Below are positions 1-10,213 of a stretch of DNA of 64,000 nt, piece by piece; the first letter of the stretch is position 1; the number at the start of each line of letters is the position of its first letter. The notes beneath the pieces were generated by a model, which did not search any database, was not told where the DNA came from, and worked only from the letters and a program-made list of their open reading frames with translations. Position numbers and translations under genes: made by a program. The stretch is from Rosellinia necatrix (taxonomy: Eukaryota; Ascomycota; Sordariomycetes; Xylariales; Xylariaceae): NCBI GenBank assembly GCA_021209875.1, contig JAGYVD010000001.1:868001-932000 (forward strand), in the 5' to 3' direction.

Positions 1-48
1 AGTCAATGCCCGTGTGGTCACCTTGTCGTATAGCGTATACGACCCAAA

Positions 49-1989
49 ATGCGATCCAAAATGCAAGACTCATACTTTCCTTTATCTCGAGCACGAGCCA
101 ATGAGAGAGGCGATTTTACGCAAATTAACGACGTATCAGGCGGTTTAGCAGCAGACTCTGCACAAGTACCCCCACGGAAGCCCATCGCCGACTGGCAGCC
201 ATCATGGTGGTGGTGGTGGGAGATTATGGCAATGGCTATCTGCATCGCATCGACGGCTGGGCTTGTGGCACTTCTCAACAGTATCGACAACACGCCCCTA
301 CGACAATGGAACCTCCCTATCCAGCCCAACTCTGCTGTGGCTTTTTTGACAACAATCAGCAAGGTAGCCTTGTTAGTGCCAACAGCATCTTGTATAAGTC
401 AGCTGAAATGGAGCCACTTCACCAGTGCACCACGGAAACTGGCAGACCTCCAGCTTTTTGATGCGGCTAGCAGGGGCCCCTGGGGTTCTCTGGCCTTTCT
501 ACTCCAAGTATCTAGTCCTATCAAAGCTCTGATCACGGTGGGGTTCTCGCTGTTGACGATACTGGCTCTCGGCCTCGATGCATCTGCTCAGCAGCTCCTG
601 CAATTCCCTACCCAAGAAACGGAGGTCAATGACGAATCTGCCATTATGGGCGTGGCCACTGGCTACACCTCCAAGAGCATAAATGCACAACTTCCGATTC
701 AAGGTACCGCCCCTAGTTTTTCCATCGGCTACTGCCACGTCCATGGCACGAGCACAACAGCAGCATGCTGACGAGTCCAAGCTCTGAACACGAAGGTCAT
801 CCCACTTCAGTTTGAGATCCTGAATACGCTGCGAGGCTCTACTTATAATTCGTATTTCAACTGCCCCCAAAAGGCGGCACGGTGTGAGTGGGACAGCCTC
901 GCAACGTTAGGTGTCTGCAGCTCTTGGAATAGTGCCTCTGTCTCCAGCGACGGCTGTGCCATGACCACCGCCTATGCACCGGGGACGAGATCGAATGCGA
1001 CCTACGCCGTATGTAACTATACCCTTTCAAATCCCCACAGCGAAAATCCCGAGTTGGCGGCAGTATTGTTCCCCCAGCAAGCGAATCTCAGCTTCAGATT
1101 ACCGAGTGTAGACTCCATCTCCGGCAACAAAGTCTTCGAGTCCCACTTCATACCCGGGCCCTACATTTACCCATCCGGGACCGAGTTTGGGGAGTTCTGG
1201 GCATTGAAGGGTCCGAGGAGCACGAATGTTAGTACTCAGGCAAGCTTCAAGCCACCTGATGCTGAGGCGTTCTACGCCAGCTTCTGGTGGTGCTCCAAAA
1301 GTTTTCAGGGGATAACAGCCGAGCCAGGCGGCGTCAAATACGCGGCCAAATCTTCGGAACGACTAAGTTTTTTATTTAACACGACCAACAGCACCACCGA
1401 AGCCGGATCCATCTTTACTTATGCCGCGAACTCAACCGGCCTGAACTACACACTTGACGAGAGCACCTTCGAGTCCTTGCAGGAGTACTTCCACTCGTTG
1501 TTGATGGCCGAGGCCTCGGACGACACCACGGCGATTGCCGACGGCTCTCTTCTGGCGAAAGGCGGGCTTCTATACCAGCAAGACCTCGAGAACATCACGA
1601 TCAGCATAACCGACACGCTAACCAATATACTGCGCAGCCGCGCTCTCGACGAAAACGCCAAAATCACCGATGTGGCCGGCAGGGTCTTCTATGACGAGAC
1701 GTACGTACGCATCCAGTGGCTATGGCTGCTGCTCCCGTTGGCGGAAACGACGCTCGTCACATCCCTCTTCATCTTTTCCGTTGTTATCACGTCTAAACAG
1801 CCGCTGCTTAAAGACAGTGTTTTAGCCTACCTTGCGACTGCTGCGCAAGACGATAGACAAACAATGCCAGGATTAACAATAACCCCGCGGACTTCTCAAC
1901 AAAAGCTAGACGGCCGGGCAGAAAACATGATCGTACAATTAAAGCCAAATAAACATCAACACTTGAAATTCTTTCAAGAAAATATTTAA
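49..1989 (+). CDS. DUF3176 family integral membrane protein
   Basis: Fungal membrane protein of unknown function. Read as two exons, 49-703 and 782-1989, giving 620 residues. Family signatures are QLKW (residues 118-121) and DAASRGPWGS (138-147). Hydrophobic segments lie near residues 57-77, 95-116, 158-178 and 529-556, with a long polar, Cys-containing region (FNCP, RCEW, GVCSS) between the third and fourth, probably extracytoplasmic. The raw frame is open throughout except for TGA at 769-771. A 78-nt intron (704-781) with GTACCG donor, CTGAC branch site at 768-772 and an AAG acceptor removes that stop and keeps frame. The C-terminal tail after the last helix matches the usual family ending, so the gene looks full length. 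The alternative is a nonsense allele. Function cannot be inferred. Confidence 0.82.
704..781 (+). other. Inferred intron removing an in-frame TGA
   Basis: The 78-nt interval begins GTACCG and ends CCAAG. The TGA stop at 769-771 lies inside a CTGAC branch motif (768-772), ten bases before the AG. Removing it joins residue 218 to the downstream frame without a shift. An earlier AG at 774-775 is too close to the branch A to be a good acceptor. Confidence 0.6.
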
Positions 1990-2228
1990 TTTGATTAGCA
2001 ATTTAAACAACTAAACCGTCAAGAGAAGGGCCATATAACCCCCTACGCGAACAGACTAAAAGATATAGTAATACTTCCAATCGGGGGAGTATGCAATGGA
2101 TTGCGAAATAACAATGATGCACCAAGGTACTCCTTTAACAGAGGCACCCACCAGAAAGATCTTGCTTCTTATTTGTACTGCCTAGTATAACAAGGGCAGA
2201 CTTTCGTGAGAATGTGTTATGCAACAAG

Positions 2229-2239
2229 AAAAAAAAAAA
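2229..2239 (-). terminator. Pol III terminator of 5S copy 1
   Basis: An 11-base run of A on the plus strand is a T run directly after the 3' end of the minus-strand 5S gene, the standard RNA polymerase III stop signal. Confidence 0.7.
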
Positions 2240-2358
2240 ACATACAACACCGGGGATTCGCTGGTCGTCACCGACCCAACTACTAATCCGGCGCTCTCTA
2301 GCTTATCTATGGGAGAGCGGACGGGATCCCGAGTTCTCTAGAGGCTATGGTCGTATGT
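2240..2358 (-). rRNA. 5S ribosomal RNA, copy 1
   Basis: On the minus strand this 119-nt segment starts ACATACGACCATAG and ends GTTGTATGT, the ends of filamentous-fungal 5S rRNA. The two ends pair as the terminal stem (nine pairs, one G-U). The conserved block TTAGTAGTTGGG is present, followed by a diverged form of the usual GGTGACCACCAGCGAAT. A T run follows the 3' end. The copy differs from its neighbour at five sites, four of which are compensatory pairs, so both copies look under selection for RNA structure. The middle is rather diverged from textbook ascomycete 5S, so a minor variant class is possible. Confidence 0.85.
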
Positions 2359-2437
2359 GGAAGGGTTAATGTTTAGTTTGAATTATAGTCACGACAACTT
2401 CTCCGATAAAAATGGAGACAAGAAAAAAAAAACAAAC

Positions 2438-2444
2438 AAAAAAA
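2438..2444 (-). terminator. Pol III terminator of 5S copy 2
   Basis: Seven A on the plus strand (T on the coding strand) immediately follow the 3' end of the second 5S gene, with further A runs at 2423-2432. Confidence 0.65.
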
Positions 2445-2563
2445 ACATACAACACCAGGGATTCGCTGGTCGTCACCGACCCAACTACTAATCTGGCGCT
2501 CTCCAGCTTATCTATGGGAGAGCGGACGGGATCCCGAGTTTTCTGGAGGCTATGGTCGTATGT
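2445..2563 (-). rRNA. 5S ribosomal RNA, copy 2
   Basis: This is a 119-nt tandem paralogue of the 2240-2358 gene in the same orientation, 86 bp away. It has the same terminal stem and the same conserved core. Differences from copy 1 are at 2457, 2494, 2504, 2541 and 2545. The pairs 2457/2494 and 2504/2545 change together and keep two stems paired. Confidence 0.85.
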
Positions 2564-2918
2564 ACTAGACTGACCGCTTGAACTGCATTATATCCCAAGC
2601 TTGGGTCCCTCGCCCCCTTCCGTAAGCAAGTGGTGCTTCCTTGAGAGGAATGACGGGGGCAAGAAGTGGGAACGCGGCACGCGATAGATCTTATCTGGCC
2701 GTATCCCAGATCCGGGGCAGCGGGGCACAGAATGGTCGGCTTTGGACATAAGTCAGCTTCTGCACCTGGTCTCGGGGGGGGGGAGGGCGCGTTTCTACCT
2801 ACTCATCGCCCTGGCTGAAATACAAAGGGCTGCGAGCCATCCCCAAGCCACCACAGCGACGCGTCGTTAAACGGGGCCGTGTCCCAGATGACCCTCGAAC
2901 AAAAGCTGCGGGAGCTTG

Positions 2919-2951
<33 letters not shown>

Positions 2952-4180
2952 CCGGATACGGCCCGCTGTTCTCGAAGGTGCCTGACGCCGAGTACGAGAC
3001 GTGGCTCATTGTGGTCCGGATTGTCAAGGTTTCGTGCCATTCACAGTATCTAAATCCGATGGATTATTCACAGTCTCGTGTCATTTTTGATGCTCCCCTC
3101 TCTCCCTTCCTCTCATACACGGAAAGCGAGGAGACCACGGAGGCGAACGCGATGTGATTCGGGAACATAGTCAGCGATTAAGCAGAAATAAGGATGGGAG
3201 AAGAGCGAGAAACGTACGGGCTTCGAAGTCCCTTATCCATCGTGAGCTCATGTATATATCCATGACCTCTTTTGGACTCCGAAAGAGCTCTCTTCCTACC
3301 ATCAAGTCGGCATTCGAGACAATAGCGAGAGTGAGCGGCCAGAAAACGCCAAGTAACAATGTTACGGGAGCTTCCTCTCTCGTGTGCGATGCAGCTCACC
3401 ATATCCGCTGTCCAGTAGCTGCTTAGGTCCCCGGAGAAGGTGCAGCTGGTGCAATTCGCGCTCCCCGAGACGTCGGAGTTCGGGTTGGGCGGCGCAAACG
3501 TATCTTGTGGCGAACTCAGCCGTGGACGTACATGGTCAGAATTGGGTGGGCAATGTAGGGTCAAATTTGGCTTTCTATGAATAGTCAAACTGAGACTCCC
3601 AAGGTGATATAGAGTGACGGATTTGATAGTCAGCGAGAAGGGCCCTTATCTGCGCGTCGATGATGCCAAAATATATCATACAAAGCCAGCGAACTTGTCA
3701 AATGCGTAGAATGTGGCGGATACTCAGTGGTATTACGACGGAGGGCTATGCTCGTGTTGGAGTGTAATCACGCCAGCTATTAATTCAATCACATTGGGTT
3801 CATCGGCCACGGAATAAGAGCTGTGCCATTCTGCGTATATCCTGCTGCGTGCTAAAGGCTGTCCAGGATTTAATACCAAGGCGGCGGTTTTCAAGAATCG
3901 CCTAGACGCACGATGCGTGCGGGACCATTTCGGAAAACGCGCACGGCTCGTGAGACGATTCGACACGGTAAATTTAGTTCACCAAAGCTAAAGCTTCAAA
4001 GAGAGCTGTGTCTAAGAAATAGCAACCCAAGTATAGCCAAGAGAATACTGTCTACAGCTTTTATTGAGCAGCACGAGGCGCTTTTATGGCACAAGAAGGC
4101 AACAAAGATAAATATTTTGATTGTTCGCCAATGTCGATTTAAAGTCACAAGTACACCGTCTAAAGTCTTAGATCACCTTC
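2564..4180. other. Intergenic region without recognisable gene
   Basis: It contains a (TG)n microsatellite at 2921-2949 and a G9 run near 2774. Open frames here are short, cross the microsatellite or overlap one another on both strands, and none gives a recognisable domain. The right part (3700-4180) holds the 3' flank of the aspartyl-tRNA synthetase gene. Confidence 0.6.
2921..2949. repeat. (TG)n microsatellite
   Basis: About fourteen uninterrupted TG units are seen directly. Open frames passing through it encode only alternating CV or TH and are not evidence of a gene. Confidence 0.95.
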
Positions 4181-6214
4181 TTATGGCAGTAGCCTCTTTG
4201 GGGTCCTTGGATAGCTCGCAGCGAGATGGACGCTCGGCAATGCCAGAAACCAAGCGACAACACGATCCAGCCCAATACCGCCTCCACCATGTGGCGGCAC
4301 ACCAACCTGGCGAAATGCCGTCAGATATTCCTTGATACCAGCACTTTCTGGATCGACACCCTTGGCGCGGATACGGCTCTCGAGTTCTTCCGGGTCGTTG
4401 ATACGCTGGCCGCCCGAGAGGACCTCCTGGCCACGGAGGAAAAAGTCGAAGGCATTCGTCACGCGGACGCCATCCCCGACCGTGGTTCCCGCATCGTCAA
4501 GCTTAGCATAAAAAGGCCGGGCCGTCTCGGGGAACTTATCGATAACGTAGAAATCGGTATTGAACTTGGCGCGGACGACAGCGCCCAGTGCCTTCTCCTG
4601 TGGTGTCGACATATCCTCATCGTCACGAACGTCGCGGAATTCAGGGGGGCCTTCTTCTCGTAATAGCTTTTGTGCCTCAGCAAAGGTCAAGCGGAGTTCT
4701 TTGCCTGGCTCGGGGAGAAGGAACGGCTCCGAAGGATAGACGGAACGGACAGTCTCGATTTCGTCCGCGCATCGCTCTGTCCACAAGAGCGGTTTTGATT
4801 AGCGACGTCTCATATTTAGCGAGCATAAATTAAATGAGCGTTAGCTGGAAGGGGGGTAGAATATAGAAGCATGACCCAACGGAGGTAGAACCCTCAGGGC
4901 GAGGGCCCAGACGGAGAGGCAGAAATCGCAGAGGTAATGGTACTGTAGAGGTACTCACCCTGAAGCCCGCGGAAAATATGCATCAATACGCCTTCGAGTG
5001 TGGAAACAACTTCTAAATAAGTATGCGTGATCTCCATCTCCAGATCGAGTCCGGTAAACTATTGTCATCACACGAGTGTAAGTCTTTGATCGTATTCAAG
5101 TTGGAATTGTGAGGCAAGAACGGACCTCAGTCATATGCCTCGGCGTGTTCGAGTTCTCAGCTCTGAAAACGGGTCCAATGCTAAAAACACGTTCCCTCCC
5201 GCCTGCAATTTCAAATTGTTTATAGAATTGGGGTGACTGGGCGAGGAACGCCTCCTGTCCAAAATATGCGAGTCGGAAGACGTTGGCACCGCCCTCCGAT
5301 GCCGCGCCGATTAGACATGGCGGTTCAAACTCCTTGAATCGGCGAGCCTCGAGGTACGAACGGAAGAGCTTTTTCACTTCAACACGGATATCCTGCACGA
5401 TGTTATTTAGTGATTCAACGCCATCGATGTTCTTCACTGTGAGTGGTGGCATACCGCAATGGCCTGTTGGACAGGGGCGCGCTTATGCATGGCGATGTTG
5501 TCTAGATGGGTGAGCATGCTCGCGGACGGTGTCGTGGTAGCAGTTTCCGCTTCGACTTCCTTGGCTTTCTCGTCGGCCGCCTTGGGCGCGTCATCGCTAA
5601 AGTTGACAACTGGCTGACTTGCAGCGGCCATAGTCAGGCCAAGCACAGCGGGAGCGGGCGCAAGTACGAAACATTTTGTGATATGAAGTTCGAGTTCGGA
5701 GATTCGGCAGCTCTTAACGGGCTCGAGAGGTCGTTTGACGGTTGCTTCGATAGCAACATAGCTCTCGGGGCTAATACCAGTCATCCACTTGACCATCCGC
5801 CTACTAACCAAGGGCGTTCCCTCGGGTGGCATCTGGGTGTCTGCGCCGGTGCCGGCGATGGTGGCCATCACGACACCCTGTATGGCCCAGTTGCCGCCCT
5901 TGCGCAGCTCGACAAAGCCCATCTTAGCGCTCTGGATGCGCGAGTTCTGAAGAAAAGCCCGCACGACAACCTTCTTCCCTTCGAACGATTCGTCCAAGGA
6001 CCGGAGCTCGACCTCGACGGCGTCCTCGCTGAAGGCCGGGCTCGTAGTCCGGCCATAGTTGTCTTTGGCGGGGTCGTCCTCCAGGTCAACATTGGCGACG
6101 GCGTTAGTGACGTTTTCGGCGGCGCGCTGCGCTTTCATAGCGGCCTTTTTTGGCCTTCGCCTCGGCCTTTTTAGCGCCTTTCTTCGACGGTTGGGCTGGG
6201 CCTGTTTCCTCCAT
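4181..6214 (-). CDS. DPS1: Cytosolic aspartyl-tRNA synthetase
   Basis: Class II synthetase that charges tRNA-Asp in the cytoplasm. Exons on the minus strand are 6214/6138-5455, 5392-5126, 5058-4959 and 4776-4181; introns are 62, 67 and 182 nt. From the Met at 6138 the protein has 548 residues, the usual size. An OB-fold anticodon-binding domain is followed by the catalytic core: GAASEGGANVF flipping loop, aspartate-specific QSPQ, motif 2 FRAENSNTPRHMTE, and motif 3 GGGGIGLDRV with its Arg kept (Asp replaces the usual Glu). An upstream ATG at 6214 opens a Lys/Ala-rich extension typical of eukaryotic AspRS, but it is out of frame by one base because of a six-A run (6146-6151 on the plus strand as T). 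Either translation starts at 6138 or the extra base is an error or mutation. Confidence 0.93.
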
Positions 6215-6939
6215 GGCGTTGATGGTTGTCGTGTGAGGATAAAGTCACGGTTGCGGGACCATCTGGCTCCTTCAATTCTTGGAGGGGTAATTGTCTGGAG
6301 CTTGGAGGGGTCACTGGCCGGTGACTCAATTTTTTTAATAAAAGGTAATTGGATTCATTCACGCCTAGGGTGGAGAGAAAAACGTGGGGCACAATATAAT
6401 CTCAGCAAACTGGCCCAATAATTACGGGTCTTTTTTTATATACATACGCCCTCTTCACATCATAAGCCATAACTAACTATTTCGTAAACCCAAGAGCATC
6501 TTACACCCTGACACCATGTAATTTGATATCTCATTTCCAGATTAACTCATTGGGTTCAATACACACTTGGGCGTTGAGATTATCAGGCGAGGAAGCTGGA
6601 GCAAGGAGTACTTGCAACGTCTCACGCGCAGCTACCTACCTACCTAGGTAGGTACTTTAGACTAGACGTTAATACTACTACTACTACTACTACTACTACA
6701 GGTACTACTAGGTAGGTACTTGTTTTGGAGTGGACAGAAGCTCACTATGGCTTGCAGCACTAGCTCACCATAATCACTGCCGGCGGCATTAAACACAGCG
6801 CATGTTTAGGGGCAGTCTAGTGTAGTAACACCCAAGGTCAAACCCTACCCACCTATCTAATCCTGTCAGTCGCATTCGGTACAGTCGGGAACTCAGACAA
6901 TCAAATATCACACTCTACAACATAGATACACTTCCTTTC
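6215..6939. other. Intergenic region with TAC repeat and palindrome
   Basis: It lies between the AspRS start and the phospholipase C stop. It contains an 18-bp perfect palindrome built of TACC/TAGG units (6637-6654) and (TAC)9 at 6673-6699. No gene is seen. Confidence 0.75.
6637..6699. repeat. TACC palindrome and (TAC)9 microsatellite
   Basis: TACCTACCTAGGTAGGTA is its own reverse complement. Eighteen bases later nine TAC units follow without interruption, and further TAGGTAGG units continue to about 6718. Confidence 0.9.
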
Positions 6940-8700
6940 CTACACGTCCTCAAAATCAAACTTAACCAGTAGAGAACATGTTGTCTCGCGCCCCTTCAAG
7001 TCCAGCAAACGGATGAAGCTCCACCCCGGAACGATGTAAAGCAGCCGCACGGCCGTGACGGCGTAGATGGGGTTCTCGGCAAAGCTGATATCGTCCTTGA
7101 CGAAGATTCGCAGGAAGACGAGCTCGTTGTCGTCGTATTCCCACTCCAACGTGTCATCCCAGATGGGATCTTTCGGATCCGGGTTCTCGCCTCTGTGCAG
7201 AAATCCCAGCTTGTGTTGCCTGTAATGTTGGGTCTTGCGCTTCTGGTGCTTCCCGTCGAGATCACCGGGATGTACAAGCGAGCAGGTAACGTACGGCTTG
7301 ATCTCATCCGCCTCTCGATCCTCGGGCACCGGGACATCCGAGGCGCCAGCGACATGCACACGCAGCTTCTTCCGCCGTCCAGTATTCAACCGCCCACTGC
7401 CGCCGGCCCTCAATGCCGCTGGCTTCAAGACGTAGCCTTCTGTCCCGCTGAACATGGCCTCGTTCAACTGCATACTACCACCGAATGTCTGCCAATTCAT
7501 TGCACAAATCTGCGCCCCGACGCCCCAAAAGGGAACTTGCTTGAGATTCTTCGACGAGATACGGGTCCCCTTGGGAAATACACGCATGAGATGTTGCGCA
7601 TTGTGCCGAGCAATCTTCTCGCTATTGGTCGGCATCAAAGACGCCAAGCCACTCTCGGAGACATTGATGAGGTGGTGATGCGGGCCTTCGCCTAGGTTGC
7701 TCTCAAACCAGGAGTTATCTCTTGGTTTCACCGACTGCGCATAAACACCGAGAGCCGCGAGCTCTGAAATGATGCCGCTTCTCGCTACCTCCCTCTTCCG
7801 CGCTTTATATGCCTCCCTCTCGCGTTTCTCTTCTTCGTCTTCGGAGCTAGAGGTGTCGCTACTGTCATCATCGTCATCGTTCTCCGCATTGGGGAAGAAA
7901 TACTCCACAATGACCACAATCTTGGACCCAAGCTCGTCCAGGTAGACCTGCTCCTCTCTGGTTTCCTGTTCTCTGTGGCCTTTCTCCCGGATGGCCTTGC
8001 TCAGCAGCCTGTCGCCCCAAATCTCCTTCATAATCTCGACCAAGCGCATCTGTCCGTGGGCACCGCAATGGTTTTCAAGCGACAACATGATGGGCGCAGC
8101 CCGGTAGCCCTGCTTATCCATCGCCTGGGCCTCCTCCTTATCAATGACATCACGAATCGCCTTACAGACTGCGCGAAAGGGTATGTTGGAGACGAGAGTA
8201 TACCCATGGGTGACCTTGGGCTCATCTGGATTCTCGCTGTCATCCCATGCATCAATCTCGACACATCGCGCGCCAGTTAACAATGTGGATTCGTAAGCCG
8301 AAGCCGAGGATTCCCCTTGAAGTTGGTGCCCGAGGAGGTAGGTGTTGTGACTGGAGCTTATGAAATATTCAGGTAGTGGATGGGAACGATCCGTCAACTC
8401 TGCCGGAACTTGGATGTGCGGTTTATCCAAAAGCGCTCCCAGAGCCGGACTTATTCCATCAGTTTCAAGGGCGGCATCTCGTTTAGATACAATGTTGTGA
8501 TCCGCAAGGAATGATTTCAGTGCATGGCTGATCCTCAGCTGGTGACTCGTGATCTCCGTCCGGCGAGAGCTATGCCCGCCTCCGGCCACGGTGAAACCGT
8601 CAATTTCCTCACCTACGTCCTCGTCGTATATCCCTCTAACCGACCTTGAGAGGGTATGGAGGCGGGCCAGACCAGCAGTGATACTCTCCGCCATTGTCAA
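6940..8700 (-). CDS. Phosphoinositide-specific phospholipase C (delta-like)
   Basis: It hydrolyses PI(4,5)P2 to diacylglycerol and IP3 at the membrane. Single-exon, 586 residues, a normal length for fungal PLC. The X domain (about 104-265) shows SSSHNTYL with catalytic His118, VEIDAWD with metal ligands Glu148 and Asp150, VTHG with the second His165, and LSLENHCG with Glu209. An acidic linker (DDDDDSSDTSSSEDEEE, about 274-291) separates X from Y, as in metazoan and fungal PLCs. The Y domain (about 310-428) has FPKGTRISSKN and FWGVGAQICAMNWQT. A C2 domain follows to the end. The N-terminal 100 residues would be a weak EF-hand-like region; I see no clear calcium loop. Two Met codons (8700 and 8694) are equally possible starts. 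Confidence 0.95.
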   Translation of the reverse strand: MTMAESITAGLARLHTLSRSVRGIYDEDVGEEIDGFTVAGGGHSSRRTEITSHQLRISHALKSFLADHNIVSKRDAALETDGISPALGALLDKPHIQVPAELTDRSHPLPEYFISSSHNTYLLGHQLQGESSASAYESTLLTGARCVEIDAWDDSENPDEPKVTHGYTLVSNIPFRAVCKAIRDVIDKEEAQAMDKQGYRAAPIMLSLENHCGAHGQMRLVEIMKEIWGDRLLSKAIREKGHREQETREEQVYLDELGSKIVVIVEYFFPNAENDDDDDSSDTSSSEDEEEKREREAYKARKREVARSGIISELAALGVYAQSVKPRDNSWFESNLGEGPHHHLINVSESGLASLMPTNSEKIARHNAQHLMRVFPKGTRISSKNLKQVPFWGVGAQICAMNWQTFGGSMQLNEAMFSGTEGYVLKPAALRAGGSGRLNTGRRKKLRVHVAGASDVPVPEDREADEIKPYVTCSLVHPGDLDGKHQKRKTQHYRQHKLGFLHRGENPDPKDPIWDDTLEWEYDDNELVFLRIFVKDDISFAENPIYAVTAVRLLYIVPGWSFIRLLDLKGRETTCSLLVKFDFEDV

Positions 8701-9176
8701 ATTCGACGGCGCGGAATATTCAACTCAACAAGATCGGAGTGACTGAGAGCCGGGTTGGAATACCTTGTGGCGCTTTGAAAGTTAGCACGTAAAGGTATGT
8801 AACAAAGAACTGACCGTGAGGGGGTGCGACGAGATAGGACTTAGTCGGTCATCATAGTCAGGATTCCTGGCTGACAATCGACGCCATTATCCACCCTTTA
8901 TGGCATCGCCAGGGCCGCTATAGCCGGGTTGTCACGTGCTATAGGTGGAGCGTGTATTCCGTGTGTCCTGAGCCGCCTCATTGTCACGAGCCGTTGTGTT
9001 TCGTTTGACCAGGCATCTACAATATTTCACCTCACGAAAAGCCTGGTTGATTGCAACCTCGTTCAAGTCGCGGAGTCTCAAAATAGACGCTGACTTTGAA
9101 CTGAGAATCATGTATTTTTTAACTCCTACTAACCCATAAATCTCCAAGAGTTGATGTGCAGGACAAGCGATTGGAA
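8701..9176. other. Intergenic region, PLC promoter side
   Basis: This holds the upstream region of the phospholipase C gene and the 3' flank of the dehydrogenase gene, both on the minus strand. No RNA gene or clear motif is seen. Confidence 0.5.
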
Positions 9177-10213
9177 TCAGACAACTAATTGAACCTTTAA
9201 TTTACCTCCCTTAATAATCGCGTCCCTCAATCCCATAAGTTCAGGAAGATCCCATGTGACATTGATGTACAGACCTCCAAGCCAATCTCGCCTTTCCCCT
9301 GTTAGATAGACAATTGAATCTGCAGCCAATTCGGGCGTTTCGACGAAAACTGTGACGAACAATTAGCATGCATGCCCTTTTACACCCCAGCTTGGTACCG
9401 AGCGTTCAGGCTTACTGTGAGCCAATTCCTCCGGAACCTCGTCATCTGGACCGACCGTCATATCAGTTGGCACATTCCCGGGGTGTATGCTAAATGCAAT
9501 GATGCCTTTGTCGCTATACTCGGCATTCAGGAACTCGGTGAGCCTCAGCACAGACAGCTTCGACGTCTGATAGGCGCTGAGCCCCGGCGAGCGACAGTGC
9601 GCACCCACACTACTGACGGTGACGAAGGTCCTCAAGCCCCCGGTCTCGAGCATGAGGGGGACGAGGGCGCGCATCACGAGGTACGGGCCCTTGAGGTTGA
9701 CGGCCATGGTATCCCACCACGCGTCGGGGTCGGTCTCGGCGATGGCGCCCCGGCCGGACAGGACGCCCGCGTTGTTGACCACGACGTCGACGCGGCCGAA
9801 GGCGCGCCTGATCTCCGCCGCTGCCGCGTCGACGCCCGCGCGGCTCGTCACGTCGAACTCCAGCCGCAGGATCGCGGGCGCCGGCTTCCCCGCGCCGGCC
9901 GCCGCCGCCTCGATCGCCCGCGCCGTCTCGCTCAGGTCGGACCGGCCTCCTATGGCGATCATCGACGCGCCCGCCTTCGCGAACGACACCCCGATGCTCC
10001 TGCCGATGCCCCTGGTCGCGCCGCTGATGAAAACCGCCTTCCCCGTGAGATCGGCCCCGGCCGGATCGATGGCCGGGTAGGTGTCATTGTGGACGACGGA
10101 GGTTGTATCGTAGTCCCCTGTGAAGTATGTCAGCCACCGATACACTCGAAAGGAGCTCGACATCGCATACCTGGGCCTTCGATAACGTTGTGGACTCCTC
10201 TCGGGGGCGGCAT
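9177..10213 (-). CDS. Short-chain dehydrogenase/reductase
   Basis: NAD(P)-dependent oxidoreductase of the classical SDR family; substrate unknown. Exons on the minus strand are 10213-10171, 10117-9416 and 9349-9177 (305 residues). The first intron (53 nt, GTATGC donor, GCTGAC branch, CACAG acceptor) joins a 14-codon first exon to DYDTTSVVHNDTYPAID, a common opening of this fungal SDR group. The second intron (66 nt) joins ELAH to FVETPELAAD. Motifs: cofactor loop SGATRGIG (46-53), NNAG (129-132), Ser of VSS (183-184), and YQTSK with catalytic Tyr197 and Lys201. The tail ending NVTWDLPEL matches the family. A simpler start at 10163 would read through the first intron and gives a poorer N-terminus. 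Confidence 0.9.

Noticed and set aside
769..771. Nonsense mutation making the DUF3176 gene a pseudogene
   Set aside because: A frame-preserving intron with a good branch site removes the stop, and the rest of the frame is intact to the family's usual C-terminus. Not excluded until transcripts are seen.
2803..3157. Open frames on both strands reading through the TG microsatellite
   Set aside because: They exist only because the dinucleotide repeat lacks stops; the flanking residues match no family.
5434..6174. 222-codon plus-strand frame opposite AspRS
   Set aside because: It is a shadow of the conserved minus-strand exon.
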